A stretch of DNA of 64,000 bases, taken from positions 124,001-188,000 of the forward strand of contig NZ_JARGER010000038.1 of assembly GCF_029210375.1 (NCBI RefSeq), given 5' to 3'. Below, piece by piece: positions 1-6,167 of this stretch (its first letter is position 1; every line of letters starts with the position of its first letter). Origin of the DNA: Nocardioides sp. YIM 152315 (GTDB lineage: Bacteria > Actinomycetota > Actinomycetes > Propionibacteriales > Nocardioidaceae). Both the position numbers and the translations under genes were made by a program. Under the pieces are notes generated by a model, which ran no database searches, was not told the DNA's origin, and saw only the letters and a program-made list of their open reading frames with translations.

Positions 1-76
1 GGGCGGCGAGGAGCAGGTCACCGCCGGGCTCGCCGTCGGGCATGAGGTTGAAGGTGGCGAGGAGCGCGCGCGTCAC
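1..76 (-). CDS. N-terminal fragment of an unidentified protein, possibly ATP-grasp-like
   Basis: Only the first 25 codons lie inside the window; the gene continues past base 1. Reading from GTG at 76 the peptide starts MTRALLATFNLMPDGEPGGD. The start is supported by TAGCCT at 83-88, six bases upstream, the same leaderless arrangement seen at many genes here; an in-frame ATG at 43 is the alternative. The opening resembles the first strand and turn of some actinobacterial ATP-grasp proteins, but the fragment is too short to assign. It is transcribed away from the LacI gene's stop codon, 17 bases away. Confidence 0.45.
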   Translation of the reverse strand, partial: MTRALLATFNLMPDGEPGGDLLLAA

Positions 77-82
77 CGGGCG

Positions 83-88
83 AGGCTA
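83..88 (-). promoter_or_regulatory. Leaderless -10 element of the left-edge gene
   Basis: TAGCCT on the minus strand, with a 6-base gap to the GTG at 76. No separate ribosome binding site is visible. Confidence 0.5.
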
Positions 89-93
89 CCGAC

Positions 94-1113
94 TCAGGCG
101 CTGCCCCGGACCACGAGATGCGTCGGCAGCATCCGGCCCGGCTGCGGCGTACCGGGCTCGCGGGTCGCCGCGAGCACCACGGCCACCATCTCTCGCCCCA
201 TCTGCTCGGGGGACTGGTGCACGGTCGTGAGCGGCGGGGTCGTCGACTGGGCGATCGGGGCGTCCTCGAAGCCGACGACCGCGACGTCCTCGGGCACCTT
301 CAGGCCGGCCTCGCCGAGTGCCCGCAGCGCCCCGGCGGCCATCAGGTCGTTGGCACAGAAGACGGCGTCGACCGCGCCGCCCGCGAGCAGCGCGCGCATC
401 GCCTCCTCACCGCTCGCCTGCCCGAAGTCGCCGCGCGCGACGAGGCGCTCCTCGACCGGCACCCCGGCGGCGGCGATCGCGTCGGCGTACCCCTCGTAGC
501 GCGAGTGGCCCGCGACCATGTCGGACGGACCGGCGATGGTGGCGACGTGGCGACGCCCGAGGCCGAGCAGGTGCTCGACCGCCAGCCGCGCGCCCTGGAC
601 GTTGTCGACGTCGACGAAGTCGTGATCGACCTCGGCGCCGGCGCGCCCGCCCACCACGAGGGGTACGCCGTGGGCCCGGATCCGCGCGGGCAGCTCGTCG
701 TCGTCGTGGAGCGACAGGAGCAGCACCCCGTCGACGTGCTGGCGGGTGAGGTACTCGTCGAGTGCACCGCGCCGGCGCGAGGCCTGCGCGAGCACGAGGA
801 TCAGCTGCCGGTCCGCCTCGGCCAGCGCCGAGCCGATGCCGCGGATGACGCCGGCGAAGAACGGCTCACCGAACACCCGCTCCTCGGACTCGGCGATGAC
901 CAGGGCGATCGCGTCGGTGCGCCGGGTGACCAGGGCGCGGGCCGCGGCGTTCGGCACGTAGCCGAGCTCGTCGATCGCCTGCTGCACCGCCAGGCGCGCG
1001 CGTTCGGACACCTTCTCCCCGCCGTTGATCACGCGGGACGCGGTGCCTCGGCCGACCCCGGCTCGCGCGGCGACCTCCTCGAGGGTGGGGCGGGAGCGCA
1101 GCGGCCGGGTCAT
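94..1113 (-). CDS. LacI-family transcriptional repressor, CebR-like
   Basis: A 339-aa LacI/GalR repressor that should bind DNA as a dimer and release it on binding a sugar. The helix-turn-helix lies at about residues 10-30 (TLEEVAARAGVGRGTASRV) with the hinge near 60 (NAAARALVTRRTDA), followed by a periplasmic-binding-protein-like ligand domain to the C-terminus. ATG at 1113 was chosen because the helix-turn-helix starts right after it and the in-frame extension upstream is low-complexity. The helix-turn-helix and the VIAESEERVFGEPFFAG segment resemble the CebR branch (cellobiose or beta-glucoside control), whose known operator is close to the palindrome at 1305-1318. The target genes are probably outside the window; autoregulation is possible. 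The exact sugar is not determined. Confidence 0.9.
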   Translation of the reverse strand: MTRPLRSRPTLEEVAARAGVGRGTASRVINGGEKVSERARLAVQQAIDELGYVPNAAARALVTRRTDAIALVIAESEERVFGEPFFAGVIRGIGSALAEADRQLILVLAQASRRRGALDEYLTRQHVDGVLLLSLHDDDELPARIRAHGVPLVVGGRAGAEVDHDFVDVDNVQGARLAVEHLLGLGRRHVATIAGPSDMVAGHSRYEGYADAIAAAGVPVEERLVARGDFGQASGEEAMRALLAGGAVDAVFCANDLMAAGALRALGEAGLKVPEDVAVVGFEDAPIAQSTTPPLTTVHQSPEQMGREMVAVVLAATREPGTPQPGRMLPTHLVVRGSA

Positions 1114-1238
1114 GGCGTCAGTATGCCGACGGCGGCGCGCCCCCGAGGCGCGAACCGACGTGCGAACGGCGGGCCCGGGCCGTCGAGGAGTCCCCGGGCC
1201 CGCCGCACGTCGGGGCTCGTCCCCGGACCGAGGTCCCG

Positions 1239-1252
1239 GGCGAGCGCTCCCC
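1239..1252. promoter_or_regulatory. Weak second CebR-like operator candidate
   Basis: GGCGAGCGCTCCCC matches the CebR palindrome TGGGAGCGCTCCCA at 11 of 14 positions and keeps the central AGCGCT. It is 126 bases upstream of the LacI start and 53 bases from the better site. In DNA this GC-rich the match could be chance. Confidence 0.3.
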
Positions 1253-1304
1253 CACGCCGTTGCGAGGCCATCGCGCGGTCCACCCCTCGTCGCGTCGTGG
1301 TTGA

Positions 1305-1318
1305 TGGGAGCGTTCCCA
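1305..1318. promoter_or_regulatory. CebR-type LacI operator in the repressor/DGPF intergenic region
   Basis: TGGGAGCGTTCCCA is a near-perfect palindrome and differs at one position from the CebR operator TGGGAGCGCTCCCA. It lies in the 319-base gene-free stretch 1114-1432 between the divergent LacI gene and the first DGPF gene, 192 bases before the repressor ATG and 115 before the DGPF ATG. Apart from this site, the weaker one at 1239 and the ribosome binding site before 1433, I see nothing in that gap. Confidence 0.6.
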
Positions 1319-1432
1319 CCGCTCACTCTGCGGTCTGCGGCACCGCCTGTCAAGGAGGTCCCGTCGATTTCCGCGGTCCCCGCCCGTCATCGCGGTGTCA
1401 GACTCAAAGCCGTCGACGAGAGGAAACCCGTC

Positions 1433-1801
1433 ATGACCACCTACGTCCTCCTGCTCCCGGGTGACGAGAGCACCTGGGAGTCCGCCTCCGAGCAGGTCCG
1501 CGCCGACGTCTACGCCAGGCACGGCGAGTTCGCCCGGCTGCTCGCCGAGCGCGGGCACACGATCACCGGCGGCGCCGAGCTCACGCACTCGCGCGAGGCC
1601 CGGCAGGTCCGTCGTACCGACTCCGGCATCGCCGTGACGGAGGGACCGTACGCCGAGACCGTCGAGCAGCTCACCGGCTTCTACGTCGTCGAGAGCGACG
1701 ACCTCGACGACCTGCTCGAGGTCTGCGGAGTCCTCGCCGACGGCGACGGACCCGTCGAGGTGCGCGCGGCCGTGGGCGGCGCGGACGGCCCGACGTCATG
1801 A
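1433..1801 (+). CDS. DGPF/YCII-domain protein, first copy
   Basis: A 122-aa single-domain protein of the YCII/DGPF family (ferredoxin-like fold). The signature is degenerate here: EGPYAETVEQLTGFYVVE near residues 70-87 in place of DGPFAETKEQ. The start ATG follows GAGAGGAAACCCGTC, a usable ribosome binding site. Its stop overlaps the next gene's start (ATGA at 1798-1801), so it is the first gene of a coupled three-gene unit ending in a sigma factor. DGPF proteins are commonly encoded next to ECF42-type sigma factors, and their biochemical role is not established. This copy is the more diverged of the pair. Confidence 0.88.
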   Translation: MTTYVLLLPGDESTWESASEQVRADVYARHGEFARLLAERGHTITGGAELTHSREARQVRRTDSGIAVTEGPYAETVEQLTGFYVVESDDLDDLLEVCGVLADGDGPVEVRAAVGGADGPTS

Positions 1802-2148
1802 GGTTCGTGCTGCTGATGTCCGAGGCCGACCACTTCGCCAACTGGGACGCCGCCTCCGAGGAGCATCGCGCCCGGGTCGTCGCGGACTTCGAGGCGTTCG
1901 ACGCGGCCGTCGCCAGGCGAGGCTCGGTCGTCGGTGGCGAGGCGCTCTCGCGGCCCGAGACCGCCCGCACCGTGCGGCCAGGCGACGGCCGGCCGGTGAC
2001 GGACGGACCGTTCGCCGAGACCGTCGAGCAGATCGGCGGCTTCTACGTCATCGACGTCGACTCGACGGAGGTCGCGGTCGAGCTCGCCGCGCTGCTGCCG
2101 CGGGAGTACACCGTCGAGGTCCGCCCGGTCCTCGAGGTGCCGGTCTGA
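1798..2148 (+). CDS. DGPF/YCII-domain protein, second copy
   Basis: A 116-aa DGPF/YCII protein with the intact motif TDGPFAETVEQIGGFYVID near residues 65-83. It begins at the ATG overlapping the stop of the first copy and runs into the sigma factor gene, whose proposed CTG start overlaps its TGA. It is a paralogue of the upstream gene, probably from tandem duplication. By analogy with ECF42 loci it is a candidate target or partner of the sigma factor; an enzymatic activity is not proven for the family. Confidence 0.92.
   Translation: MRFVLLMSEADHFANWDAASEEHRARVVADFEAFDAAVARRGSVVGGEALSRPETARTVRPGDGRPVTDGPFAETVEQIGGFYVIDVDSTEVAVELAALLPREYTVEVRPVLEVPV
2134..2137 (+). promoter_or_regulatory. Ribosome binding site supporting the CTG start
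   Basis: GAGG lies 7 bases before CTG at 2145. No in-frame ATG, GTG or TTG occurs near the conserved N-terminus, so this spacing is the main sequence support for the unusual start. Confidence 0.45.
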
Positions 2149-3341
2149 CCCCGACCGAGCACCTCCTGCGCGAGGAGTGGGGCCGGCTGCTGGCCCTGCT
2201 CGTCGCGCAGTACCGACGCCTCGACCTGGCCGAGGACGGACTCGCCGACGCCTTCGAGGCCGCGGCGCGCACCTGGGGCGACGACCCGCCCTCGAACCCG
2301 CCCGCCTGGCTGCTCACCGCCGCCCGGCGCCGGGTCGTGGACCGGCTGCGGTCCGAGGCCGTCGCCGCACGGAAGCTGCCTCTGCTCGCCGTCGAGACGT
2401 CCCTGCAGGAGGAGGCGCAACGGGTCATGGCCGACGACGGCTCCGTGCCGCTCGACGAGCGGCTGCGGCTGGTGCTGCTGTGCGCCCACCCCTCGCTGGC
2501 ACCCGAGTCGGCGGCGGCGCTGACCCTGCGGCTGGTGCTGGGCGTGCCCACGGAGGACGTCGCGCGACTCTTCCTCGTGCCGACGCCGACGATGGCGGCC
2601 CGGTTGACCCGGGCCCGCAAGCGGCTGGCCGGCGAGTCCTTCGTGATCCCCACCGACCTCGCTCCTCGCCTCGGCGTCGTCGCCGACGTCGCCTACCTCG
2701 CCTTCACGTCGGGGTACGCGCCCGGATCCGGACCGGACGTGCTGCGCGCCGAGCTCGCCGGCGAGGCCATCCGGCTCTTCCGGGTGCTGCGCTCGGTGGT
2801 CCCGTACGACGACGTCGAGGTCGACTCGCTGCTCGCGCTGATGCTGCTCCAGCACTCCCGTCGCGACGCCCGGGTCGTCGACGGCCGGTTGGTGCTGCTG
2901 CCCGACCAGGACCGGACCCGCTGGCACGCGGACGAGGTCGCGGAGGCGCTCGAGGTGCTGCGGCCGTGGGTCGGCGCGCCGCCCTCGCCGTACCTCCTCC
3001 AGGCGCTGATCGCCGCCGAGCACGCCATCGCCCCGACGGCGGCGGAGACCGCGTGGGACCGGGTGGTGCGGCGCTACGACGAGCTGCTCGCGCTGGCCGA
3101 CTCCCCGGTCGTCCGGCTCAACCGCGCGGTCGCGATCGCCGAGTCGTCCGACGCCGCGGCGGGCCTCGCCGCCCTCGACGGGCTGGTGCTGCCGGGCCAC
3201 CGGCTCCCGGCCGTCCGCGCCGAGCTGCTGGCCCGGGCCGGCCGGGCGGCCGAGGCGGGCACGGCGTACGACGAAGCCATCGGCCGCTGCTCGAACCTCG
3301 CCGAGCGAGCGCACCTCATCGAGCGCCGCGCACAGCTGTAG
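2145..3341 (+). CDS. ECF42-like sigma factor with C-terminal helical-repeat region
   Basis: About 398 aa if translation begins at CTG 2145, which overlaps the upstream TGA as CTGA. Residues from 2 onward (TPTEHLLREEWGRLLALLVA) look like the true conserved start of this family. Sigma region 2 covers about residues 1-85 and region 4 about 105-175 (TEDVARLFLVPTPTMAARLT). The long remainder (180-398) contains TPR-like helices such as LNRAVAIAESSDAAAGLAAL. This layout and the two DGPF genes upstream match the ECF42 group. No anti-sigma factor gene is adjacent, as is usual for that group. The first in-frame ATG/GTG-type start is GTG 2337, which would remove the first 64 residues including much of region 2, so it is unlikely. 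Confidence 0.88.
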   Translation: MTPTEHLLREEWGRLLALLVAQYRRLDLAEDGLADAFEAAARTWGDDPPSNPPAWLLTAARRRVVDRLRSEAVAARKLPLLAVETSLQEEAQRVMADDGSVPLDERLRLVLLCAHPSLAPESAAALTLRLVLGVPTEDVARLFLVPTPTMAARLTRARKRLAGESFVIPTDLAPRLGVVADVAYLAFTSGYAPGSGPDVLRAELAGEAIRLFRVLRSVVPYDDVEVDSLLALMLLQHSRRDARVVDGRLVLLPDQDRTRWHADEVAEALEVLRPWVGAPPSPYLLQALIAAEHAIAPTAAETAWDRVVRRYDELLALADSPVVRLNRAVAIAESSDAAAGLAALDGLVLPGHRLPAVRAELLARAGRAAEAGTAYDEAIGRCSNLAERAHLIERRAQL

Positions 3342-3350
3342 CCGGGGCGC

Positions 3351-3626
3351 TCAGCCGCCGGCCACCGCCGGGATGACGGAGATCTGCGTGCCGTCCGGCG
3401 TCGGCGTGGCCAGGTTGTCGAGGAAGCGCACGTCGTCGTTGCCGACGTAGACGTTGACGAAGCGGCGCAGCTCACCGCCCTCGTCGAGGATCCGGCCCTT
3501 GATGCCGCTGAAGTTGGCGTCGAGGTCGTCGAGCACCTCGGCGAGGGTGCCCCCGTTGGCGCTCACCTCCGACTCGCCACCGGTGTAGGTGCGCAGGATG
3601 GTCGGGATCCGGACCGAGACGGACAT
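3351..3626 (-). CDS. MoaD/ThiS-family ubiquitin-like sulfur carrier
   Basis: A 91-aa beta-grasp protein ending in Gly-Gly (PAVAGG at the C-terminus), the tail that E1-like enzymes adenylate and convert to a thiocarboxylate. ATG 3626 follows AGAGGAG at good spacing. It lies 52 bases downstream of the threonine-synthase-family gene in the same orientation and shares its SAM-I riboswitch leader. That context points to sulfur delivery for sulfur amino acids rather than molybdopterin; no moaE, cysM or E1-like gene is nearby. The nearest known analogues are CysO-type carriers. Which enzyme accepts its sulfur is inference. Confidence 0.88.
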   Translation of the reverse strand: MSVSVRIPTILRTYTGGESEVSANGGTLAEVLDDLDANFSGIKGRILDEGGELRRFVNVYVGNDDVRFLDNLATPTPDGTQISVIPAVAGG

Positions 3627-3678
3627 GCGGGCTCCTCTGGGGGTCAGTTGGTGTCGAGACGGTTGCTGTGCATCCTCC

Positions 3679-4950
3679 TCAACCACCGAGGCCGGTGGCG
3701 GCGAAGGCGGCGTACGTCGGGTCGATCGTCGCAGCCGGGCCCACGGACCCGGAGATGGCGTCGAGCGTCTTCAGGCCGTGGCCGGTGTTGATCGCGACGG
3801 TCTCGAGGTCGGGATCGAGCTGGCCGGTCTCGACGAGCTTCCTGAGCACGGCGATGGTCGTGCCGCCCGCGGTCTCGGTGAAGATGCCCTCGGTGCGGGC
3901 CAGGAGCACGATGCCCTCGCGGACCTGGTCGTCGGTGACGTCCTCGACGGCCCCGCCCGTCTGGCGGCAGATGTCGAGCACGTAGATGCCGTCGGCCGGG
4001 TTGCCGATCGCCAGGCTCTTGGCGATCGTGTCGGGCTTGACCGGGCGGATCGCGTCGACGCCGGCCTTGTAGGCGACCGACACCGGCGAGCACCCCTCGG
4101 CCTGGGCGCCGAAGACCTTGTAGGGCCTGTCCTCGACGAGGCCGAGCCTGATCAGCTCCTGGAAGGCCTTGTGCACCTTGGTCAGCTGAGACCCGCTCGC
4201 GACCGGGATGACGATCTGGTCGGGCAGCCGCCAGCCGAGCTGCTCGGCGATCTCGTAGCCGAGCGTCTTGGAGCCCTCGGCGTAGAACGGGCGGACGTTG
4301 ACGTTGACGAACGCCCAGCCGTCCTCCTCGCCCGCGATCTCGGAGGCGAGCTTGTTGACGTCGTCGTAGTTGCCGTTGACGGCGACCAGCGACTCGGTGA
4401 AGACGGCCGAGTTGACCTGCTTGGGCTGCTCGAGGTTGCGCGGGATGAAGACGACCGTCTTGATGCCGGCGCGGGCGCCCGCCGCGGCCACGGCGTTCGC
4501 GAGGTTGCCGGTCGAGGGGCAGGCGAAGACCTTGGCGCCGAGCTCGCGGGCGGCGCTCAGCGCGCAGGCCACGACGCGGTCCTTGAAGGAGTTCGTGGGG
4601 TTGGTCGAGTCGTCCTTGACCCACAGGTTCGCGATGCCGAGCTCGGCCGCGAGGTTGTCGGCCTTGAGCAGGCGGGTGAAGCCGGGCTCGGTGTTGGGGC
4701 TGGTCTCGATGTCGTCGGGGACCGGCAGCAGCGCCTTGTAGCGCCAGATGTTCCGCGGGCCCGCCTCGATCTGCTCGCGGGTGACGGTGCCGAAGTCGTA
4801 GGCGATCTCCAGCGGACCGAAGCACTCCGGACACGCGTAGTGGGGGCCGAGCTCCACGTGGTGGCCGCACTCGCGGCACGACAGCGCCTTGGCGTTCCCG
4901 AACGCGCCCTCGCGCAGGGTGGTGGACTTCTCGATGACGACGGCGCTCAT
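3679..4950 (-). CDS. thrC: Threonine synthase family PLP enzyme under SAM control
   Basis: A 423-aa fold-type II PLP enzyme of the threonine synthase family. The N-terminus carries a zinc-ribbon-like pair CRECGHH...CPECFG (about residues 21-42). The PLP-lysine segment is NPTNSFKDRV near residue 125, and the phosphate-binding loop is VASGSQLTKV. ATG 4950 is preceded by AAGGAGGAATCC, a strong ribosome binding site. Canonical threonine synthase converts O-phosphohomoserine to threonine. Here a SAM-I riboswitch lies directly upstream and a ThiS-like carrier directly downstream, which fits methionine-branch control better than threonine synthesis. It may therefore be a threonine-synthase-like homocysteine synthase using carrier-bound sulfide. 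Family assignment is firm; the substrate is open. Confidence 0.9.
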   Translation of the reverse strand: MSAVVIEKSTTLREGAFGNAKALSCRECGHHVELGPHYACPECFGPLEIAYDFGTVTREQIEAGPRNIWRYKALLPVPDDIETSPNTEPGFTRLLKADNLAAELGIANLWVKDDSTNPTNSFKDRVVACALSAARELGAKVFACPSTGNLANAVAAAGARAGIKTVVFIPRNLEQPKQVNSAVFTESLVAVNGNYDDVNKLASEIAGEEDGWAFVNVNVRPFYAEGSKTLGYEIAEQLGWRLPDQIVIPVASGSQLTKVHKAFQELIRLGLVEDRPYKVFGAQAEGCSPVSVAYKAGVDAIRPVKPDTIAKSLAIGNPADGIYVLDICRQTGGAVEDVTDDQVREGIVLLARTEGIFTETAGGTTIAVLRKLVETGQLDPDLETVAINTGHGLKTLDAISGSVGPAATIDPTYAAFAATGLGG

Positions 4951-4960
4951 GGATTCCTCC

Positions 4961-5108
4961 TTCTCATCTTCCCCGGCTGCGACGGTCGCGCCGGGCGGAA
5001 TTGGCACCGTTTCCACGAACCGCGACCGGCTGGTCTGCCGGGGGCGGAGGCTCGTGGCGGTTGCCGGGACGTCTTCGGGCCGTATCCCTCAGTCCCTCTG
5101 GATGAGCT
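4961..5108 (-). promoter_or_regulatory. SAM-I (S-box) riboswitch
   Basis: On the minus strand the leader has P1 arms CTCATC (5106-5101) and GATGAG (4968-4963). The S-box core follows P1: AGAGGGACTGAGGGA, then CGGCCCGAAGACG, then CCCGGCAACC. A P3-type helix forms between CCACGA and TCGTGG, followed by GGTGCCAATTCC (5008-4997) and the closing AGATGAG. These are the conserved blocks of SAM-I aptamers. P1 ends 12 bases before the thrC ATG and the AAGGAGG ribosome binding site starts directly after it, leaving no room for a terminator, so control is probably at translation initiation. Confidence 0.95.
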
Positions 5109-5246
5109 GGTGAGAACACTACCCTGCCGCGTCTCAACATGCGTCAGCCGGTCCCGAATGCTGGGCACGCGCTCCGCCTGTCTTCGACGGCCGGGCCCGA
5201 GCCGGCCGCGATCGAGACGGCTCAGGCCCTGTGGGACCATGACGCC

Positions 5247-6167
5247 GTGCTTCCGGAGCTGGCCGGCCTCGCCGAGGCGATCGAAGCCGACATCGTCGCC
5301 CGCCATTCCGCGACCGGCCGCCCGGTGGAACGAGGCACGCTGGTCGGCCGGCGCCGCTGGCCCGCCGAGCTGGCGAAGCTGGCCGGACGGCTGCCCGCGT
5401 CCGGTCGGTTGATCGTCGACGCGCTCTCGCGCGACCACCTGGACGCGGTGGTCCGCGCCCGCGGTCACTCCAGCGCGTCTGCGGTACGCCGCGCGCGCCG
5501 GCTCCGAGGCCTCGTCTCCCCCGCCGAGCTGGCGGCCGCTGCCGAGACCGCCGACCTGGCGATCGTCGACGTCGTGCCGTACGGCGCGCTGCTCGGGGGC
5601 CCGGAGCCGGAGCTCTCGCACCTCGCCGCTCTCGAACGCACCCACCGATGGCGGCGCACGCTGTCGTGGCTGCCCGAGGATCCCGGCCTGACCGGGCTGG
5701 TGCTGTTCCTCGAACGTGCGGTCGTGGCCAGGCTTCCGACCGTCGTCACCCACCGAATGATGATCGTGGTGGAGAAGCGCCGCGACCCTGAGTCCAACCA
5801 GGCCTGGCTCCGACGCGAGGGGAGCGGCGACGAGCCTGCCCTGTCCGGCGAGCTGCGAGCGGAGCTCGACCGACTCCTCGAGCCGGCGCACGCGCGCTAT
5901 CTCGGTTTCGCGCTCCTCGACGCGGCCCAGCGGCTCGTCCCTACGCTCGGCGCAACGGAGGTGCTGGGCCCGGCCCGCTCCGACGAGTACCTGACCTGGC
6001 GCCGCGCCCACGACATCGACGACGCGGTCACCAGCTTCGTGCGTGACTGGCCCCGCGGCCGACCGGCGCGGTTCCGGCGCGGCGTGGACACGACCCACGC
6101 AGTCGACTACCACCTGGTCGCCGACCTGCTCGAGCAGCACTTCCGGCTCTTCGACGAGGAGCGGTGA
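5247..6167 (+). CDS. Unknown protein translationally coupled to a GT-B-like protein
   Basis: A 306-aa protein I do not recognise. It is largely helical and charged, with an RARRLRG stretch near residue 80, no clear membrane segment and no signal peptide. GTG 5247 was chosen because the alternative ATG at 5139 lies in DNA needed for the divergent riboswitch promoter. Neither start has a strong ribosome binding site. Its TGA overlaps the next gene's ATG (TGATG at 6165-6169), so the two are almost certainly made together. The pair abuts the pseudaminic acid genes, which suggests a role in synthesis or attachment of the same glycan. Confidence 0.7.
   Translation: MLPELAGLAEAIEADIVARHSATGRPVERGTLVGRRRWPAELAKLAGRLPASGRLIVDALSRDHLDAVVRARGHSSASAVRRARRLRGLVSPAELAAAAETADLAIVDVVPYGALLGGPEPELSHLAALERTHRWRRTLSWLPEDPGLTGLVLFLERAVVARLPTVVTHRMMIVVEKRRDPESNQAWLRREGSGDEPALSGELRAELDRLLEPAHARYLGFALLDAAQRLVPTLGATEVLGPARSDEYLTWRRAHDIDDAVTSFVRDWPRGRPARFRRGVDTTHAVDYHLVADLLEQHFRLFDEER

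Noticed and set aside
118..1464. Long plus-strand frame across the LacI gene
   Set aside because: The minus strand encodes a complete LacI repressor; the plus frame is only its complement with Arg/Gly-rich content.
5139..5246. ATG 5139 as start of the unknown protein
   Set aside because: The added 36 residues look non-conserved and the DNA is needed for the promoter of the divergent riboswitch transcript. GTG 5247 is preferred, although neither has a strong ribosome binding site.
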